From: Mermis nigrescens
Lineage: Eukaryota > Nematoda > Enoplea > Mermithida > Mermithidae
Reading direction: 5' to 3'
Length of the DNA: 64,000 nucleotides
NCBI GenBank assembly: GCA_036768485.1
Contig: JAVLUZ010000271.1
Coordinates: forward strand, 3,144,309-3,208,308
Shown here: one piece after another, positions 38,901 through 53,900 of the stretch
Layout of the letters: every line of letters begins with the position of its first letter
Numbering within the stretch: position 1 is the first letter of the stretch
Program-made: the position numbers and the translations under genes
Notes under the pieces: model-generated
Database searches by the model: none
What the model saw: the letters and a program-made list of their open reading frames with translations, nothing else
What the model was told of the DNA's origin: nothing

Positions 38901-41900
38901 GAAACCATTCAAATCGAGTCGCTAATTAAAGAATTTCAGAACTTAATTCCAATAATAAATACGCCTATTTCTAAGGTCAAAGCTACATATGTACATACGT
39001 ATCATTTCAATGTGTACTTCTAAAAATACTTTTTAACCAATATATTTTTATGAACAAATTTATATATTTTTTCTTATTTTTCATATTTCATTTATATTAT
39101 TGTATATCGAAATTTTGGGGCATCATATTTTCCGCGACTTTTAAAGTAAAAAACACTGGTTGAGCCGACTAACCTAGGACCAAGGTTGACTAATTGAACG
39201 GATAAAAGTTCGGCACCTATGGCTTTTTCGGCTACGAGTTCTTCAGCAGTTGAGCAAATAAAATCCAAGGCACTCCGTTGAACTATTAGTTGGTTTTGTA
39301 ACTCCTACGTAATGAGATATTAGAATTAAAATTGAGTTCTAGGTAAAAAAAAATGCGTTCAATTACAAAAGAAATAAATTTAGCGGGTTCCCCAACAAAT
39401 TCAAAAATCTCACATGCGCATCGACGAAGATTGCAGCAGATGGCCAAGAAATACAAAATATGATCAAGTTATGAACGTATGACTAAAGATTTTAAAAAAT
39501 AATAGGCGATTATGTAATATAAGCGATGAGATTTATATCGAGTCTATTATTGCTAATCTCCGTTCAAAATTTCAGCGAAAAGGCTCTCTCCTGAGTAATT
39601 AAATTGCTCAATATGTAAATTAGCACCATTGCATTGTTGATAGAGAATCTACATAAATTAGCCTTTTTTCTATAAAATTCAGCGCTGCATCCAATCAGGA
39701 TCAAAGAAACCAGATAAATTAGACTGTGCAAAAGACGAGATGCAAATCTGATAAACAATTATCAAAAATCTATTAATATCCATGCAAGTCACTCATACGT
39801 ACGTATGTACTTTTAAGCGCTGAATTTTTGTTTCCGTGATATCCATATTGTCGAGAGAATCCAGATCTTGAGTAGCAATCACATCCTCTGCGCTATCAAG
39901 CCAGCCGTTTAACGAAACAAGCGCATCTTCAACACTCGGACCCCTTGACTTGCTGATAGAGGTTGTCAAATTTTCTAATGTTCTACCTAAAGAGTATATT
40001 AATGTTAACCATATACGGGCACGTCCAGGTTTTCCGGGTCAAATGACTTCCATGGAGCCCGCGGGGTTAGTCATGCATGACCATAGATGCAGAGTATGGT
40101 CGATCTAAGGGGTGGATAAAAATTGAGTTTTTTGGGACCAAGACTTCAAAAACTAATATAAATGCTGTGATAGCCTAAAAACTACGATATTCCTAAATTT
40201 TTGGTCAATATCAAGCACTTTTGGAGAAAATTTTCGAGTTTCATAAAATATAGCCTTCATTTTGCCTCTTTTTCCCCAGGAAATTTTCAAAACTCTTGCG
40301 GAGGTTGATTTGGTTTTACCTCTGGGGTTGCGGGGTCACTCAGCCGCCAGAGTGAAGTCAATTGACCCTGAATGACTCTGTACCCATATATAATGTTAAC
40401 GAGTACTTAAATTGAAGATACACAATCAGAAAACGGCAAATGTGCAAGGATTCAAATTTCGAGATTGCGTGCTAAGGATATGAAGGGGCCTTAATTTTCA
40501 GCTTGTTCTTATAGAAAAATTGCGACTGTGTTGATAGAAGCACATCATGGATGGCCTGGGGGTCAGCCAGAGAGCTTTTTAGATACAAAAGGCCGCAAAA
40601 TTGATACAGATGTCAAAATGGCGAAAAAGTAATGTTAATAATAAGCTTTTAGTTAATTTCAAGTACTGCAGAAAATTTTTGATGTTTCCTTTTTGGCCTT
40701 ACTTTGTCTTATTTCATAAAAAATTTCCCAGTTATCCATTCTAAAGGGTATAGACCAGTGTTTTTTTGTACAAGGTCCGTTTGTACATGTACAAAGATGG
40801 TCCCTAAAAGTCTTTGTACATTTTGTACACACAAATTTTTGGGTACTATAATATGGTACAGTAGCGATTTTAGTGTGGCAAAAACAGTTGTTTGACCTTT
40901 GGTAGTGTATTTTAGCTAATTTCTGGGTTTCTGAGGGCAAAAATCACTAATAATCGTCTCAAAACGGCGCGAAGCGCCGAAAAATTAGACATTTTTACTT
41001 TCAAAATGCAATTTCTGACATTATGAAGATATATAGAACACACAATTACTCATTTCGGCCAGTGTTTTATTGTACTCCCCGATGTAAAAAGACTTCTCAG
41101 AACCGTCTTTGTACATGTACAAACATTTTTGGGAAGAAAAAAATTGCAAAAAAGGTCTTCGCAAAAATTTTCGGCGCTTCGCGCTGAAATAAGTAATTGT
41201 GTGTTCTATATATCTTTATAATGGCAGGAATTGCATTTCAAAAGAAAAATGTCAAATTTGCGCCGTTTTAAGACAATTCTTAGTGATTTTTGCCCTTAGA
41301 GACCTAGAAATTAGCTAAAATACACTACAAAAAGTCGAACAACTCTCTTTTACCACACTAAAATCGCTACTGCACCATATTATAGTACCCAAAAATGTGT
41401 GTTTACAAAATGTACAAAGATTTTCGGGAAGACAAAAATTGTAAAAAGGTGTAAAATTCCTAAAATTTTCGGCGCTTCGTGCCGAAATGAGCAATTGTTT
41501 GTCCTATATATCTTTAAAACTATAACAATAAGTGATTGGACTTAAAAGGACAGCATATAAGGCTCCTACCGTTTTTCAGTTATTTACAATTTTGTATAAG
41601 CAACCTAATTTCAAAATCGTCAATCGAGATGAATTTCGACAGTTTCGTTCCCCACGATCGAAGATATAAATATATTAATTTATTGTTTTCTTATTTGAAG
41701 TAGAGAAATCTATTTACTATAGAGTCTGTACGTACATTATCTACATAGGTGCGAGCAGGCCGAACATAAGGGGGCAGGAGAGTGGCCGCCCCCTCGGCCG
41801 GAAAAAAATTTTGGCAGGCAAGATAATGCGCGGAAAGATGGAAAATCGAATGACTTTGTCGTAGATTCAAACTTTCGGGGCTTCGCGCCAGATGTAAAGT

Positions 41901-44900
41901 ATTTTCCATCCTTTGGGCTCGAGTGCGACCAAAAACTGACACTTTTTATATAGCTTTTTGAGTTGAAAAAATTATTTTCAAAAAAATTCGAATTTTATGA
42001 TCTTAATGGATAAAGCATGTCGAGAAACGTCGAAAAATGGTGGTATGGCGAACAAACACCATTTTTCAACGTTTCTCATCGAGCACTATCCATCGGCATC
42101 AAAAAATTGCGAAAAAAAACAAAAAATTTCAAAGAGTAAATTATGGGGGGTATTTTGGTTTCTGGGGGGTTATTTTGGTTTCTGGGGGGAGTATTTTAGT
42201 TTCTGGGGGTGCATACCCCCAAACATCCCCCTCCGCCCAGGTATGTTTAGGACAAATCTACCAAATTCCAAACTGATTACCACCTACGTATAAACGAGTC
42301 CTAGAAGTATCCGTTTTTCTCCGTTTGCGAATTTTTCGACTATATTTACGATGTTTAACGCGAAAATGGAACAATATTTTAATAAGTACATAAAATGCAA
42401 AGACATTGGGCGATAAGAGAAGAATAACTGTTACTTTCTTTGAATGAAAAAGGTTTAGCAATATTTTTAAAAGCGCTAAAAGATTAAGCAAATCCTACAT
42501 TGTTTTCTGCTAGATTTTTATCTTTACGCAAGTTTTTGCGCAATTTTGTTTTATGCTATTAAATAAAAATTTATTTATTACGATAATTAGCGCTATTTTT
42601 CAAAATATAGAACTAGTTAAGGCGTTGAGCCTACTTAAAAAGCAGCTTCAAAAATCAAGCATGTTTGGCAAGTTTTTACTCATTTTCTCCACAACGTAAG
42701 CCCATTTTTCGGTGAATCTATCAAATCTTTTCTGCAAATTTCTCGCCCCATCGTCTTCCTCTCCGGCGCTTTCGAGAAATCGGGCTAATCGATTGTGCAA
42801 TAATTCTACCTGAGGTTCCTTCTGTTTCACAATTTCTAACTTTTTCTGAAAAAAGTGATAAAAACCGTATTTGGCTCGCACTACTTCGTGTATTAAGATA
42901 AAAAAGCGCACGATATTTCAAAATTTAGCTGCTTTAAATAAAGAACTTGAAAACATAAAGAATTTTCAAATGTCTTTACGTTCTAGAAAGAAAAAGCATC
43001 GTCATAAAATGATGTTTTGTAAGCATACCCATCGTTTTTAAGAGCCCAAAAAAGCATTTAAAAAATTATTTTTATTCACCCATTCCCTAGAATTATCATG
43101 TTAGGCAGGTATTTGGTCACAGGTGCATAGTGTATATCTCTGTATTTTTAAATATATTAACACTTTTTCATACAATTATAATTTTCTCAGACGTTTTTAC
43201 ATACATTTTTTCTCCTTCTGGGGATAAAAGCCATAAACCGCATGCGCACGTCTAGTTAATACCATATACACACGATGCAAAGAATGGTTGGCTTGGTTTG
43301 AATGCTGAAATAGTGTAAAAGGCTATTCAAATCCAAAATTCTTTGTCAAGTTTTTCAAGCAATTGGGAGGAAACAATGTAATTTTGATACATTTGTGGCC
43401 TTAAGTTTTTGTCACTTACCTAAAAATTTTTATATTCTTTCCATTCAGAGTCATATACCGCCGAACCCCGCCCCCAGCGTGCATTGCCGGGTAGGGCCCC
43501 AAACCAATACATCCCCGAAAGAAATGTGTACCTGGCACTCTAGAAGATCCGTTGGCTTAATCGGCGGAATGCCTGATATACCGTGTGATTTAAAGTTATC
43601 AATCCAGTCTTTTAAGCTAAGAACCATCTAAAAATGAAAAATCTTCACCGTAGTCCGCATACATTCATTCAAATCATTAAGAGGCTTTAAAAAAGAATAG
43701 ATCATCATAATTAGCACTAGATACGGGTAAGGACACGATCTAAGTCAAGGGCCATCGCTTGCGTGGCCCGGTCGTGGCCTAAAAACAGAATAATTACTGA
43801 AATTGAGGTTAAAATTAATGTTTTTTAAATTAAATTCTACAGCGTAATATCTATTTTATTCATCAGCATTATGTTAATTAAGCTAAAATTTACCTTCGAT
43901 TGGTCATGTTACCAACTCCTAAAAACTCTTCCTGAGAGGGACAACTATTATTTTTCAAAAAGCAGTTCTAGCAAGGTTTGATATGATATCAAGAATTAAG
44001 CTTCTTCCAACTTTCATTTAGCCATAACTGACTTTTTTTGAAACTTCAAAAAACTTAAATTTTTCGGAAATTACCGCCTAGCTAAACGTCATCTACTGCG
44101 AAATTATAAACGGTTAATCGCTCATTTTCGGGAGAAAGCATCACATGCTATAATCAACATGCTTGGAGGACACGGCTGTAGTATCGTCCACTTTCATATG
44201 CTTCGCCTTATGGTAGCTAGCGTACATCGGTATATGATTATGAAAAGCTCGTTAACTCAAAAATACGAGTGAGTTACGTTCTACAAGGTTTGATGGGTTT
44301 TGCTTGTTCCTGCTGTAAACTGCAGAAGTAAGTGCAAACCTTAGATTTTTGATAGTCTTTCCATTCAAAACTTATGTACTTTGCGATCAGTGCATAGCCC
44401 ACGATTGAAGCCACTCAAGCAATAAAAGATAATGAATTTTGAGTACCTAAATGCTTGTGAATCAATTAAAAATTGTTAAATGGGTTTACACAAGCACATG
44501 AGAAATTGCTGTCAAAAGTCAGTACGACAATCTTTGCGTAGCGAAGAAAAGTTAGTTCTTTAAAAATGTTATATTTTGAGCAGTATGTAACCGAATCATG
44601 CCAAACTTTGCGAGTTTATGGCCTATTTAACATCCTATATTCGCTCAAAAGACTTTTAACAATATTAGGATTGATTGACCTTACGCGAGATAATAATTTG
44701 GGTACTTAAGTGGGACAACTTGCAAAAATTAAGCTTCACACAAAGTTCTGTAGCTTACACCATGAACAAGCAAGAGCAACCAAATCATGTCATCCAACCG
44801 GCACTTCCAGCTATGTCCAAAACATCATGAGAAAATATTAAGAGATAGGGCAGCCTGTATTTTGAAATAGTATTATTATATTGTATTCTGAAATAGTTTA

Positions 44901-47900
44901 AGAGCTACTGGATTTTTTACGTTATCTATATACGGCTTCCTATACCAATGTTTTCATTAGTTATCATCCTGTGTGCTTAACTGTTTAACCCAATGTCTTA
45001 AATACTATTCAGATCAAATCATGAAATTTTTAGGCAGCTAGTTTGAAAGAGACCAGAAAATGTCTTCATCCGGCAACAGATTCAGTCTCAAGGAAAATAA
45101 ATACAATGCAATCCATGCCTCAATTTAAATATTTCAGGGTTTTTTGATACCTAAGCCTAAAATTTAAAGTTATGATGCAAAATTTTGCCCACTTCTTCGA
45201 CTTGTTGCAATTCGTGATTCAGGTATTCCGCCTCGTTGCTAATTTGCATTCTTCGCTTTCTCTCCTCCAACACAAGGCACATGTCCCGCCAACGTCCGTT
45301 GACGTCATGTAACTTAGCTTCAATCTCTTCAACATCATTTCCTTCTAAAGATTCAGTAACCACAAGTAACGCTAAGCAACCATCACATGTTAACAGAGGG
45401 CGCGAAGCATACATGTAACAGAGGAGATAAGGATGGGGGATTCCCCATCCAAAATTGGTCGTTCCTCGTCCTTTAATGTCGGAAAATTTTTGACCCCCGC
45501 CCTGCCCCATCCCCCCCATTTGTAGCAAAAATTGTGTTTTTTGGCCATTTTTAGCGTTTTTTTGGCCATTTTTGGCCTAAAATTTTAAGTCATTTAGCCC
45601 CTCCCCTTAAAATGGTCAGAGACCCCACTCAAAATTTCAAGCCGTTACATGTATATATAACACGGAGGGATTATTTTCGTTACCGACGGATAATCTTCGA
45701 GTTATCAATATAAAAATGCTTTAGGTATTTGAAAAGAAAGTTAATAGGTGCTCTTTATGAGGATTATTTGAGTATAGCACTGGAAATTATAAAATATACA
45801 TATGTCAAAGAACAGATGATCATTTATAAGATGGGATTTGTTTGGGAATGAACTCCTTCATGTCCACCCCACCCAACCCCGATCCGCTAATAAAACCTGA
45901 CCTAGTTATGTTAGGGTGAACGCAGGAGCATAGGAAACAAACTCGAATTCCGTTGCATTTTTTATTTTTCAACTGACAGCTAAAGTAGATAAGAATTTTT
46001 CGGCTACACTGAGTAGTTGGTTTTACGTCTAAAAAGAATTTAATATTGAATGCTCAAAAATAATAAAGCGCCGCAAGAAAAATAAAAATGCGATTTTTGC
46101 GCCTTTTCATTTTAACCGCAAAAGAATTGTGTTTCAAAAACTCGAAACAATCACTGCATTTAAAACTGCATCAAACTAGCGATTTTGCGAGATGTCATAC
46201 ACTTTAGCAAATTTTCACACGCCTCATTGCGCTAAAACAGCTACACAACAAAACATAACAATCAAATAACTATGGTCAATTAAATATAACTGTAAAGAAA
46301 AAATAGAAAAAAATGTCTGACATTAAATAAGAATGTTATTTTTGTTCGTACCGGTACGCAGCTGTTCCGTCAAATCATGAGCAGCATTATGCAATGCTTC
46401 CAGTAGACTTTCATGCGTCTTTACGTCATTTTCAAAATGCTAGTAATGAAAGAAAATCCAATATTAATGAGATTCGCCACATGTGCGAAATGCATAGCTA
46501 CGGATAAAAATACGTAAAAATGTAAAAATGCATAAACACAATACGCAATAATACGCATTTGATAACTGAAAGATCTGTTATGCCAGTAGCATAGGTGCAC
46601 AAGGACAGGGTCGGCAGAAGGGGGGGGTGAAATCCTAAAAATCCAAAACATAAAATTTAATTTTCACGATTTTGCTGTTTTAACGATCAAAACGGTCAAA
46701 ATGCCTATAGAACCTTTTTTCGTAGTAATATCGCATTTTAAAGGCATTTTTAGTCCATTTTGACTGCATTATATCACTTTTAACACTAAAAAATGCAAAA
46801 CTTTATCAATTTTGGGCGCTTTTTGAGTAAAAAGAATTTAAAAGTACTAATCTGGCGCGAAGCGCAGGAAAAAGTTTTAACGTTTTTACTGCTATTGACC
46901 TCAAAAATGATGCAAAAACGTTCCGTCAGCTCAAAATCGCCGGACAGCATCTGTCCGGCTGACCCTTCAGAGGGGGGGGTAATAGCCCTTCAACCCCGAA
47001 TGTGCATGTACGGCCAGTAGCTAAGTGAGGTCAAATTAAATGCGATTGGAATGAAATGGAGGGAATGAAATTCGGGGAGAATGTATGCCCGTCAAAGCTA
47101 ACGAAATAGCCTAATGGTACTTCCCTGCATATTGCAATGCAGTTTTTATTAGTTTTATGATGGAAGCTTCTTTTCCGTCGCTTCAATCGTATCAATCGCC
47201 GCGCGTTTCCAAAATCAGTCAGCAATAGGTGGTGAAACGCAATAAAATATAAATATTAAAGGCGCCAAGGAAGTATCTAGGCAGTTTTCATTCCTTCTTT
47301 GCGCTTTACAAGAAAAATTAAATTAAAAATTAAATTAAACTGACGTCCAAATTAAATTCGTTAAAAATTTAAATCAAAGGTAAAAATTAAGAAATCAGTG
47401 ACTTGTATTTCAGGTAATATTGCTAGAAATGAGATAGCTTTTAGAGGTATAGCATAAAATTAGTCGCATGTATGCATAGTCTGTGTGTCGAACATACTTG
47501 TAACGGCGGGGACGGTGAATCCCCTATCCAAAGTTGGTCGTCCTCTCATTACCTAACGCCAGAAAATTTTTGACCCGCCCCGACTATTAAAGAAAACTTG
47601 CGTTTCTTGGCCGTTTTTATGTGCTTTTTGGCTGTTTTTCACCAAAAATTGAAGTTTATTGGCCATACATGTACAGCATGAGACTTCTATGGGGTCAGGC
47701 CCAAAAATTTTTAAAAAAGTGTTTTTTTGGACTAAAAACGATAGGTACACGTCTAAAAACAGTTTTTTGACGTATCAGACAATTCTCGCTCTTTCTAAAC
47801 ATTAAAACGTGAAGAAAATTCAGAAAAAAATTTCGAGTGAATTGAATAAAGTGTAGTGCAAAAATGTGTATATGGCGCAAAGCGCCAAAAATTTGAGATT

Positions 47901-50900
47901 TATGAAACACAAAGGAGCTAAAATTGCTTTAAAAGGCTTATATACTTTCTATAACTTTTATCAACTTCGACAAAAAATCGACAATTCTGGCGGGGCTGCA
48001 ACCATTTTGCGGGGGCTAAATTGCCATTCTGAGGGGAGGGAGGGTTCAAAACCCCCGAATCCCCTAAGAACATATATGCCATTGACCCCTTTCCCCTTAA
48101 ATGGTCGGGGACCAGTGTTTTTTTTGTACACGGTCCCTTTGCACAATCACGAAGGTGGTCCACAAAAGTCTTTGTGCATTCTGTACATGCAAAGTTTGGG
48201 TGCTTTTATTTAGTATAGTAGCGTTTTCGGTGTGGTAAAACGGGGCTTTTCGACCTTCGGTAGTGTATCTTAGCTGATTTCTGAGTTTCTGATGAGAAAA
48301 ATACTGAAAATAGTCTCCGGAAACGGCCCGAAAAATTTGCTTTCTAAATGCAATTTCTGCCATTATAGAGAGATATAGAACAAACAATTACTCATTTCAA
48401 CGCGAAGCGCCGAAATTTTTTTGGGAATTTGAGTCTTTTTTACAGTTTTTGTCTTCCCAAAAAATCTTTGTATATCGGAAAAAATCTCTGCCGAATACAA
48501 AAAACCGTGCCAGGGACCCCACCAAAAATTTAGAGCCGTTACATGTTCACTTGCTCTTAGTTTTTACGGTCCACAAAAGCGTTTATTGCGTCCTAGACCA
48601 AGCGGTGCCAACAGACAGAAACCGTAAAGATTAATGTGGCATAAAAATCGGTTTATGTCATAACGCCCAGCTTATCGTCCGCATTTGTATGTTACACGCA
48701 AAAAATCAAAAATAATTAGGTTTATGATCATGGAATAAAAAATATTAGCCGAAAAAGGTAAAATGGCGACGGCGAGGCGGCAAAAGATGAAACAGAATCG
48801 TAAAAAATAGCAATAATAAACCCTATTTGAAATAAGTAAAAACATAAGGCATGGTACATGATCACGTTTGCGGTACCTATCGTTCACGCGTGTGGTCCTG
48901 ATGTAATTAATTCACGCCAAACTATTAGACGGAAAACAAACAATAAAATTTCTGTACTACATATCCTTGACTTATGTCCTACTGTATGAAAATGCGACGT
49001 AACGAGCACGATACTGCAAATTGATATACCAACATAGGTACATAGGTACCTACCGATCTTCCTCTGCAGACGCGTGGCACGTATGTACATACGTAATAAT
49101 GCATTGCTGTAACAATTTTCGAATATGGATGGATAGCTACAGTAATTCAAAGTGGACAAAAGTGCAAGAGGAAGGGGTCAAAAAGCGAATAATTTTACGG
49201 CATGTGACATAAGACGTGCGGGTCAAACGGAATATAGGTAGGCATATCAAAAACCAATATATTTTGGGGTGGGCAGCATAATCGTCGATGTCTAAGATGC
49301 TTGTACAGTTAACTTATTGGCATTAAACGACAACGGACATAGGCTAGCGGCGCGTTATTTTTCTATTCCGCAAAATTGCATATTTAATGAGCGAAGAGCG
49401 CAAATATGGAAAATATTATTTATTATAACGTACAAAACGGTCAAGAAAAGACAAAAAGGTAATTTTCTTGTGCTTTCAAAATAATTATTTTATTCATTCC
49501 ATTTTTAAATGCCTAGACATTGTCTCATTTACTAAACACATTTGTTTGATTCTTCACCGTGTACTTCATCGTATTACGGGCATAGGTGGGCAGCACCGAA
49601 ATTCTGGGGAGTGAAAAAATTTCTGGGGGGTTAGAAAATTTTCAAAGGTCAAAAAATGGTCTTAAAAGTGGTTGTATGGCGAAAAAACACCATTTTTCGA
49701 CGTTTCTCATCGAGCACTATCCAATGGCATCAGAAAATTGCTAAAAAAGCAAAAAAATTTTCTGGGGGGGGTATTTCGATTTCTGGGGGGGGTATTTTAA
49801 CTTCTGGGGGGTTGCATACCCCCAAACCCCCCAACGCCCATGTGTGATTACGGGCCGTGTGTCGTATGAGCCTATCTTTCATTCAAATATAAGAAGTCAG
49901 TGGGTATATTGTAAAATTTCCCGTTTTAAACTTTATGCGATCAATTTTGATATAACTTATTAATTAAGCAGAAATCAGAGAATAGAAGAAAGATCGAGGA
50001 ATAAAAACGGAAAAATCTGTAAGACCGGGGAAGCAAGAATATGGTGACCCCAAAAAATAATTCAATTCGAAGAAAGGAGATATAGATAGAAGCGGATTCT
50101 CCAGAATCAGAAAATAAATGTTTTATCACCCATAAGGATGGTCAAAGAATCGGGATGGTCAAGGAAAAGAGACAGAGCGTATTATTAAGGGAAAGCGACA
50201 TTGCTTTAAGTTCAACCGTAGGATTTCTAAGCTTTTTCATGCATGGTCAAGTCACTTGACCCTAAATAGATCTTGTGGGCATAAATGCACACAGCGCGTT
50301 ACAAACACAGTAAGATACGGTAACCTAAACTGACATTCTCATTTGCATCAGTGACAGCGAAGCGGCTCAAAAGCCAAAATTTAGAAGGACGACTTCAATA
50401 TTTCAGTACAGAAGAGCAACGAAAACAGCCTGAAAATATTTAAGAATTTTCAGCTGTGAAAATGTACAGGTTTTCGACGTTTCCGAGCGCGAAAACGTTC
50501 AAATGTTCGGAGCTTTACGCCACTATTTTTCATCAAAATTAATCTTCAAAGCTTGTTTAAATTTTTTCCTAGATAAAATTTTTCTCCATATAAAATAATG
50601 TGATTTTCGTATCAGAGAAGTGCGAAATTGAATTTCAGAAAATGAAAACGTAGAAATTTTCCAGTGCTTCGCGTCATTAATAATTCCTGCGTTCCTTATT
50701 TTCGGAAAACTGCCAAAAGTGAGCGTAAAAGTTAAAAATATCGAAAATTCCCAGCATTCCGCGCTGACTATCGCTTATTTCTTAGAGCTGCAAAAATTAT
50801 GCTCAAAAGGACAAAAAGGTTGAAAATTTCCGGTGCTTAGTGACAGCTTTAATTACTGGACTTATCTTTAGACCGATTCAAACATAAGTTAATAATGATA

Positions 50901-53900
50901 AAATTTTGAAAATTTCCGTTGCTTCGCGCTGGAGTTTTATAACATGCACGTGTTTGTATTGTTTGTCCTCAAAGAGCTGAATAATTGATTGTGTCCAATT
51001 ATCCGACCGTCCCGATTCTCCGACTTTCCCGTTTCTCCGACTGCTTATTAAACGGCACTAACCAAATGTCAATCAACGGCAAAAATGGTCCTGATCTATC
51101 GATTTAGTTCAATAATTAGGTATAAAGAATGAATTACGGCTTATTTAATGCTTAGATTATCATGCTACCTGGTTTATTCAGAAAGCTTTTCTTAGTCATT
51201 TATTAAACTTGGGAGTGATATTTTGTAGCTGCAAAATTACTCTGACGTATGTAGTACGCACCTATTTTCTCTTTGCCTTGCATTTTAATACTCAATTATT
51301 GTTTACTTGTATAATTAAAGCACAGACGTTAGGATCTGTTCAAAAGAATCTAGTGATACATACTAAACAAGCTTAATTCTGCAATCCCTATTGTTAAAAA
51401 ATCAAAATTTATGTCGAATTGCATACGCGCACAGACACTTAACTGGAATTGCCTCCTATCTACGTATAGCTCAGGCTATAGAGTACTCGTTATTGAATCA
51501 GGTAACATACAGTCATTTTCTGCGTCGAGAAATCGATGCCAAATATCTTTTATTGTAATATCAAATTTGCATTTTCCATGTTTTGTTTCTATAAGTCGGA
51601 GCAGTTTATCGAATTCCTTACACTGGTGAAGTGAATAAATATCTACTAGGTACATCATGTGTCTATGTTTTACGTACATACGTGCTGTGCAGTCCAAATA
51701 CATTTCCAAAAATTCACTTGCATCTCACGCTTGTCAACCTTTCTCTTGGACGAAGAATCCGGGACGGTCGGAGAATCCGGACGGACGGGAAAACGGGACT
51801 GTCGGAGAAACGGGATAGAGCAGAAAAATTGAGTTTAAAAGAATAAAAATACTAAAATTTTTGCCGAATCACTCAACTTTATTTTATCACCCTATGCTAT
51901 AGATGTAATCCAAAACGGAAAACACGATGAAAAATGTCATTTTAGCGGGTAAAATCGCTTATGCAGGCATAACACATAGTTTCTAAATTTTGTTGATTCC
52001 CTGAAAAGAAATCCAGAATACCTTGCTGGATACTACAGGGTGGCCACTGGTTACCCAAAATAAAATTCCCGGGTTTTTCCCGGGTTTCCCGAGGTGATTT
52101 ATGGACAATTTCCCGATTTTAAATCATGCTTTAAACGCGCACTATATACGAAGAAGTGTCATGATAAGAACATGAAAAAGGATAAGGCACAAGCAACTTT
52201 TAATCAAACAAACGCAAATACTACACGAAACGTTTTGGAACAACCATAATTTCTTTTTCAATGATGCTAACGAGTTGTCGATAGCAGTTCTCACAGCCTA
52301 TAATATAGTACAGTAGCGATTTTAGTGTGGCAAAACAGGGTTTTAGATTTTTGGTAGTGTATTTAAGCTAATTTCTGGATTTCTCACGCCAAAAATTACT
52401 AAAACTTGACTCAAAACGGCGCGAAGCGTCGAAAAATTTGGCATTTTTCCAAGCTAAATGCAAATTCTGCCATTTTAAAGATATATAGGATCAGTGGCGG
52501 ATCTAGAATTTTCTTAAGGGGGCGGTATCCCAACTTTCCCAGAAAAAGTCAAAAATAGGTCCAAAAATTTGCTCTTAATGCGCAAAATAGCGTTTTTTTC
52601 GGTGTTTTACATTGTATACTTTTACATAAAATCACCTGACGCAATATTTTTTCTAAAAATTTTAAAATGTTAGACAATTTTGAGCGAAAAAATCATTAAA
52701 TTTCTTTGACTTTAACAAAAATCTGGCGCGAAGCGCCGAAAAAATTTGTGAAATCAAGGCGGATAGACGTCTATAAGCATGATTTCCTGCTTGATTTCCT
52801 TTATTTATAGCATTTGATGCGAAACATAGAAATTTTTGATTGGAAATAGAAGAAAACTATGCAAAAATAGATGTTAAACTTGTTTTGAAACCTACATGAA
52901 CAGAAAATGGCTTCCAGGCAGTTTTTTTTGTATAAGGTCCGTTTGAACATATAAAAAGATGGTCCCTAAAAGTCTTTGTACATTTTGTACACACAAATTT
53001 TTGGATACTACGATATAGTACGGTAGCGACTTTAGTAAGGTAAAAACAGAGTTGTTCGACTTTTGGTAGTGTATTTTGGCTAATTCCTGGTTTTATGAGG
53101 GCAAAAATCATTAAGAATCGTCTTGAAATTCATAAAAATAAAAATTCATAAAAATTCGACAATTTTCCTTTCGAAATGCGATTTCTGCTATTATAAGAGA
53201 TATATAGCGCACATAATTCCTCATTACGGCGCGCCGAAAATTTTTGCGAATTTCAAACCTTTTTTGCGGTTTTTGTCTTCCCAAAAATCTTTTTACATCT
53301 ACAAAGACGGTCCCAAAAGATTTTGTACATCGGGAAAAATCTTTGCCGAATACAAAAAAAACGTGCTTCCATGTCGCCAAGAAAGTAAATAAATGTCATT
53401 AATAGGTATCATCCGGCACCTAGCGCCGGAAAAATATGTGAAGCTATGGTCACTAACGGCCGAAAATCATTACAAATTGCTTATCCATTATTTATCTCGC
53501 CAAATATTTTTGGCCAATGGGAGGAGGCGGCCGCAACCCCACCGCCCCCACTTAAATCCGCCCCTGCATAGGACAAACAATTAGGTACTCATATCGGCGC
53601 AAAGCGCCGAAGCTTTTTAGAATTTTACATCTTTTTACAGTTTTAGTCTTCCCAAAATCTTCCCAAAAACAGAGTTGTTCGACTTTTGATAGGGTATTTT
53701 AGCTAATTTCGGAGTCTCTAAGGGCAAAAATCACTAAGAATCGTCTTGAAACGGCGCGAAGCGCCAAAAAGTTCGACATTTTTCCGTTCTAAATGCAAAT
53801 TCTGCTATTTTAAAGAAATGTTGGACAAACAATTACTCATTTCGGCGCTTTCTCGGAATTTTACACCTTTTTACAGTTTTTGTCGTCCCAAAAATCTTTG

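Larger units (their letters stand above)
47498..48545. mobile_element. Family F element (copy 5), interrupted by an E and an A element
   Basis: Left third CATACTTGTAACGGCGGGG to 47,663, middle piece about 48,081-48,112, right piece 48,510-48,545 (AGAGCCGTTACATGT). All three line up with uninterrupted F copies. Confidence 0.85.

Noticed and set aside
53111..53392. 89-residue ORFs on both strands
   Set aside because: They are family A sequence; similar ORFs recur in other A copies in any frame.
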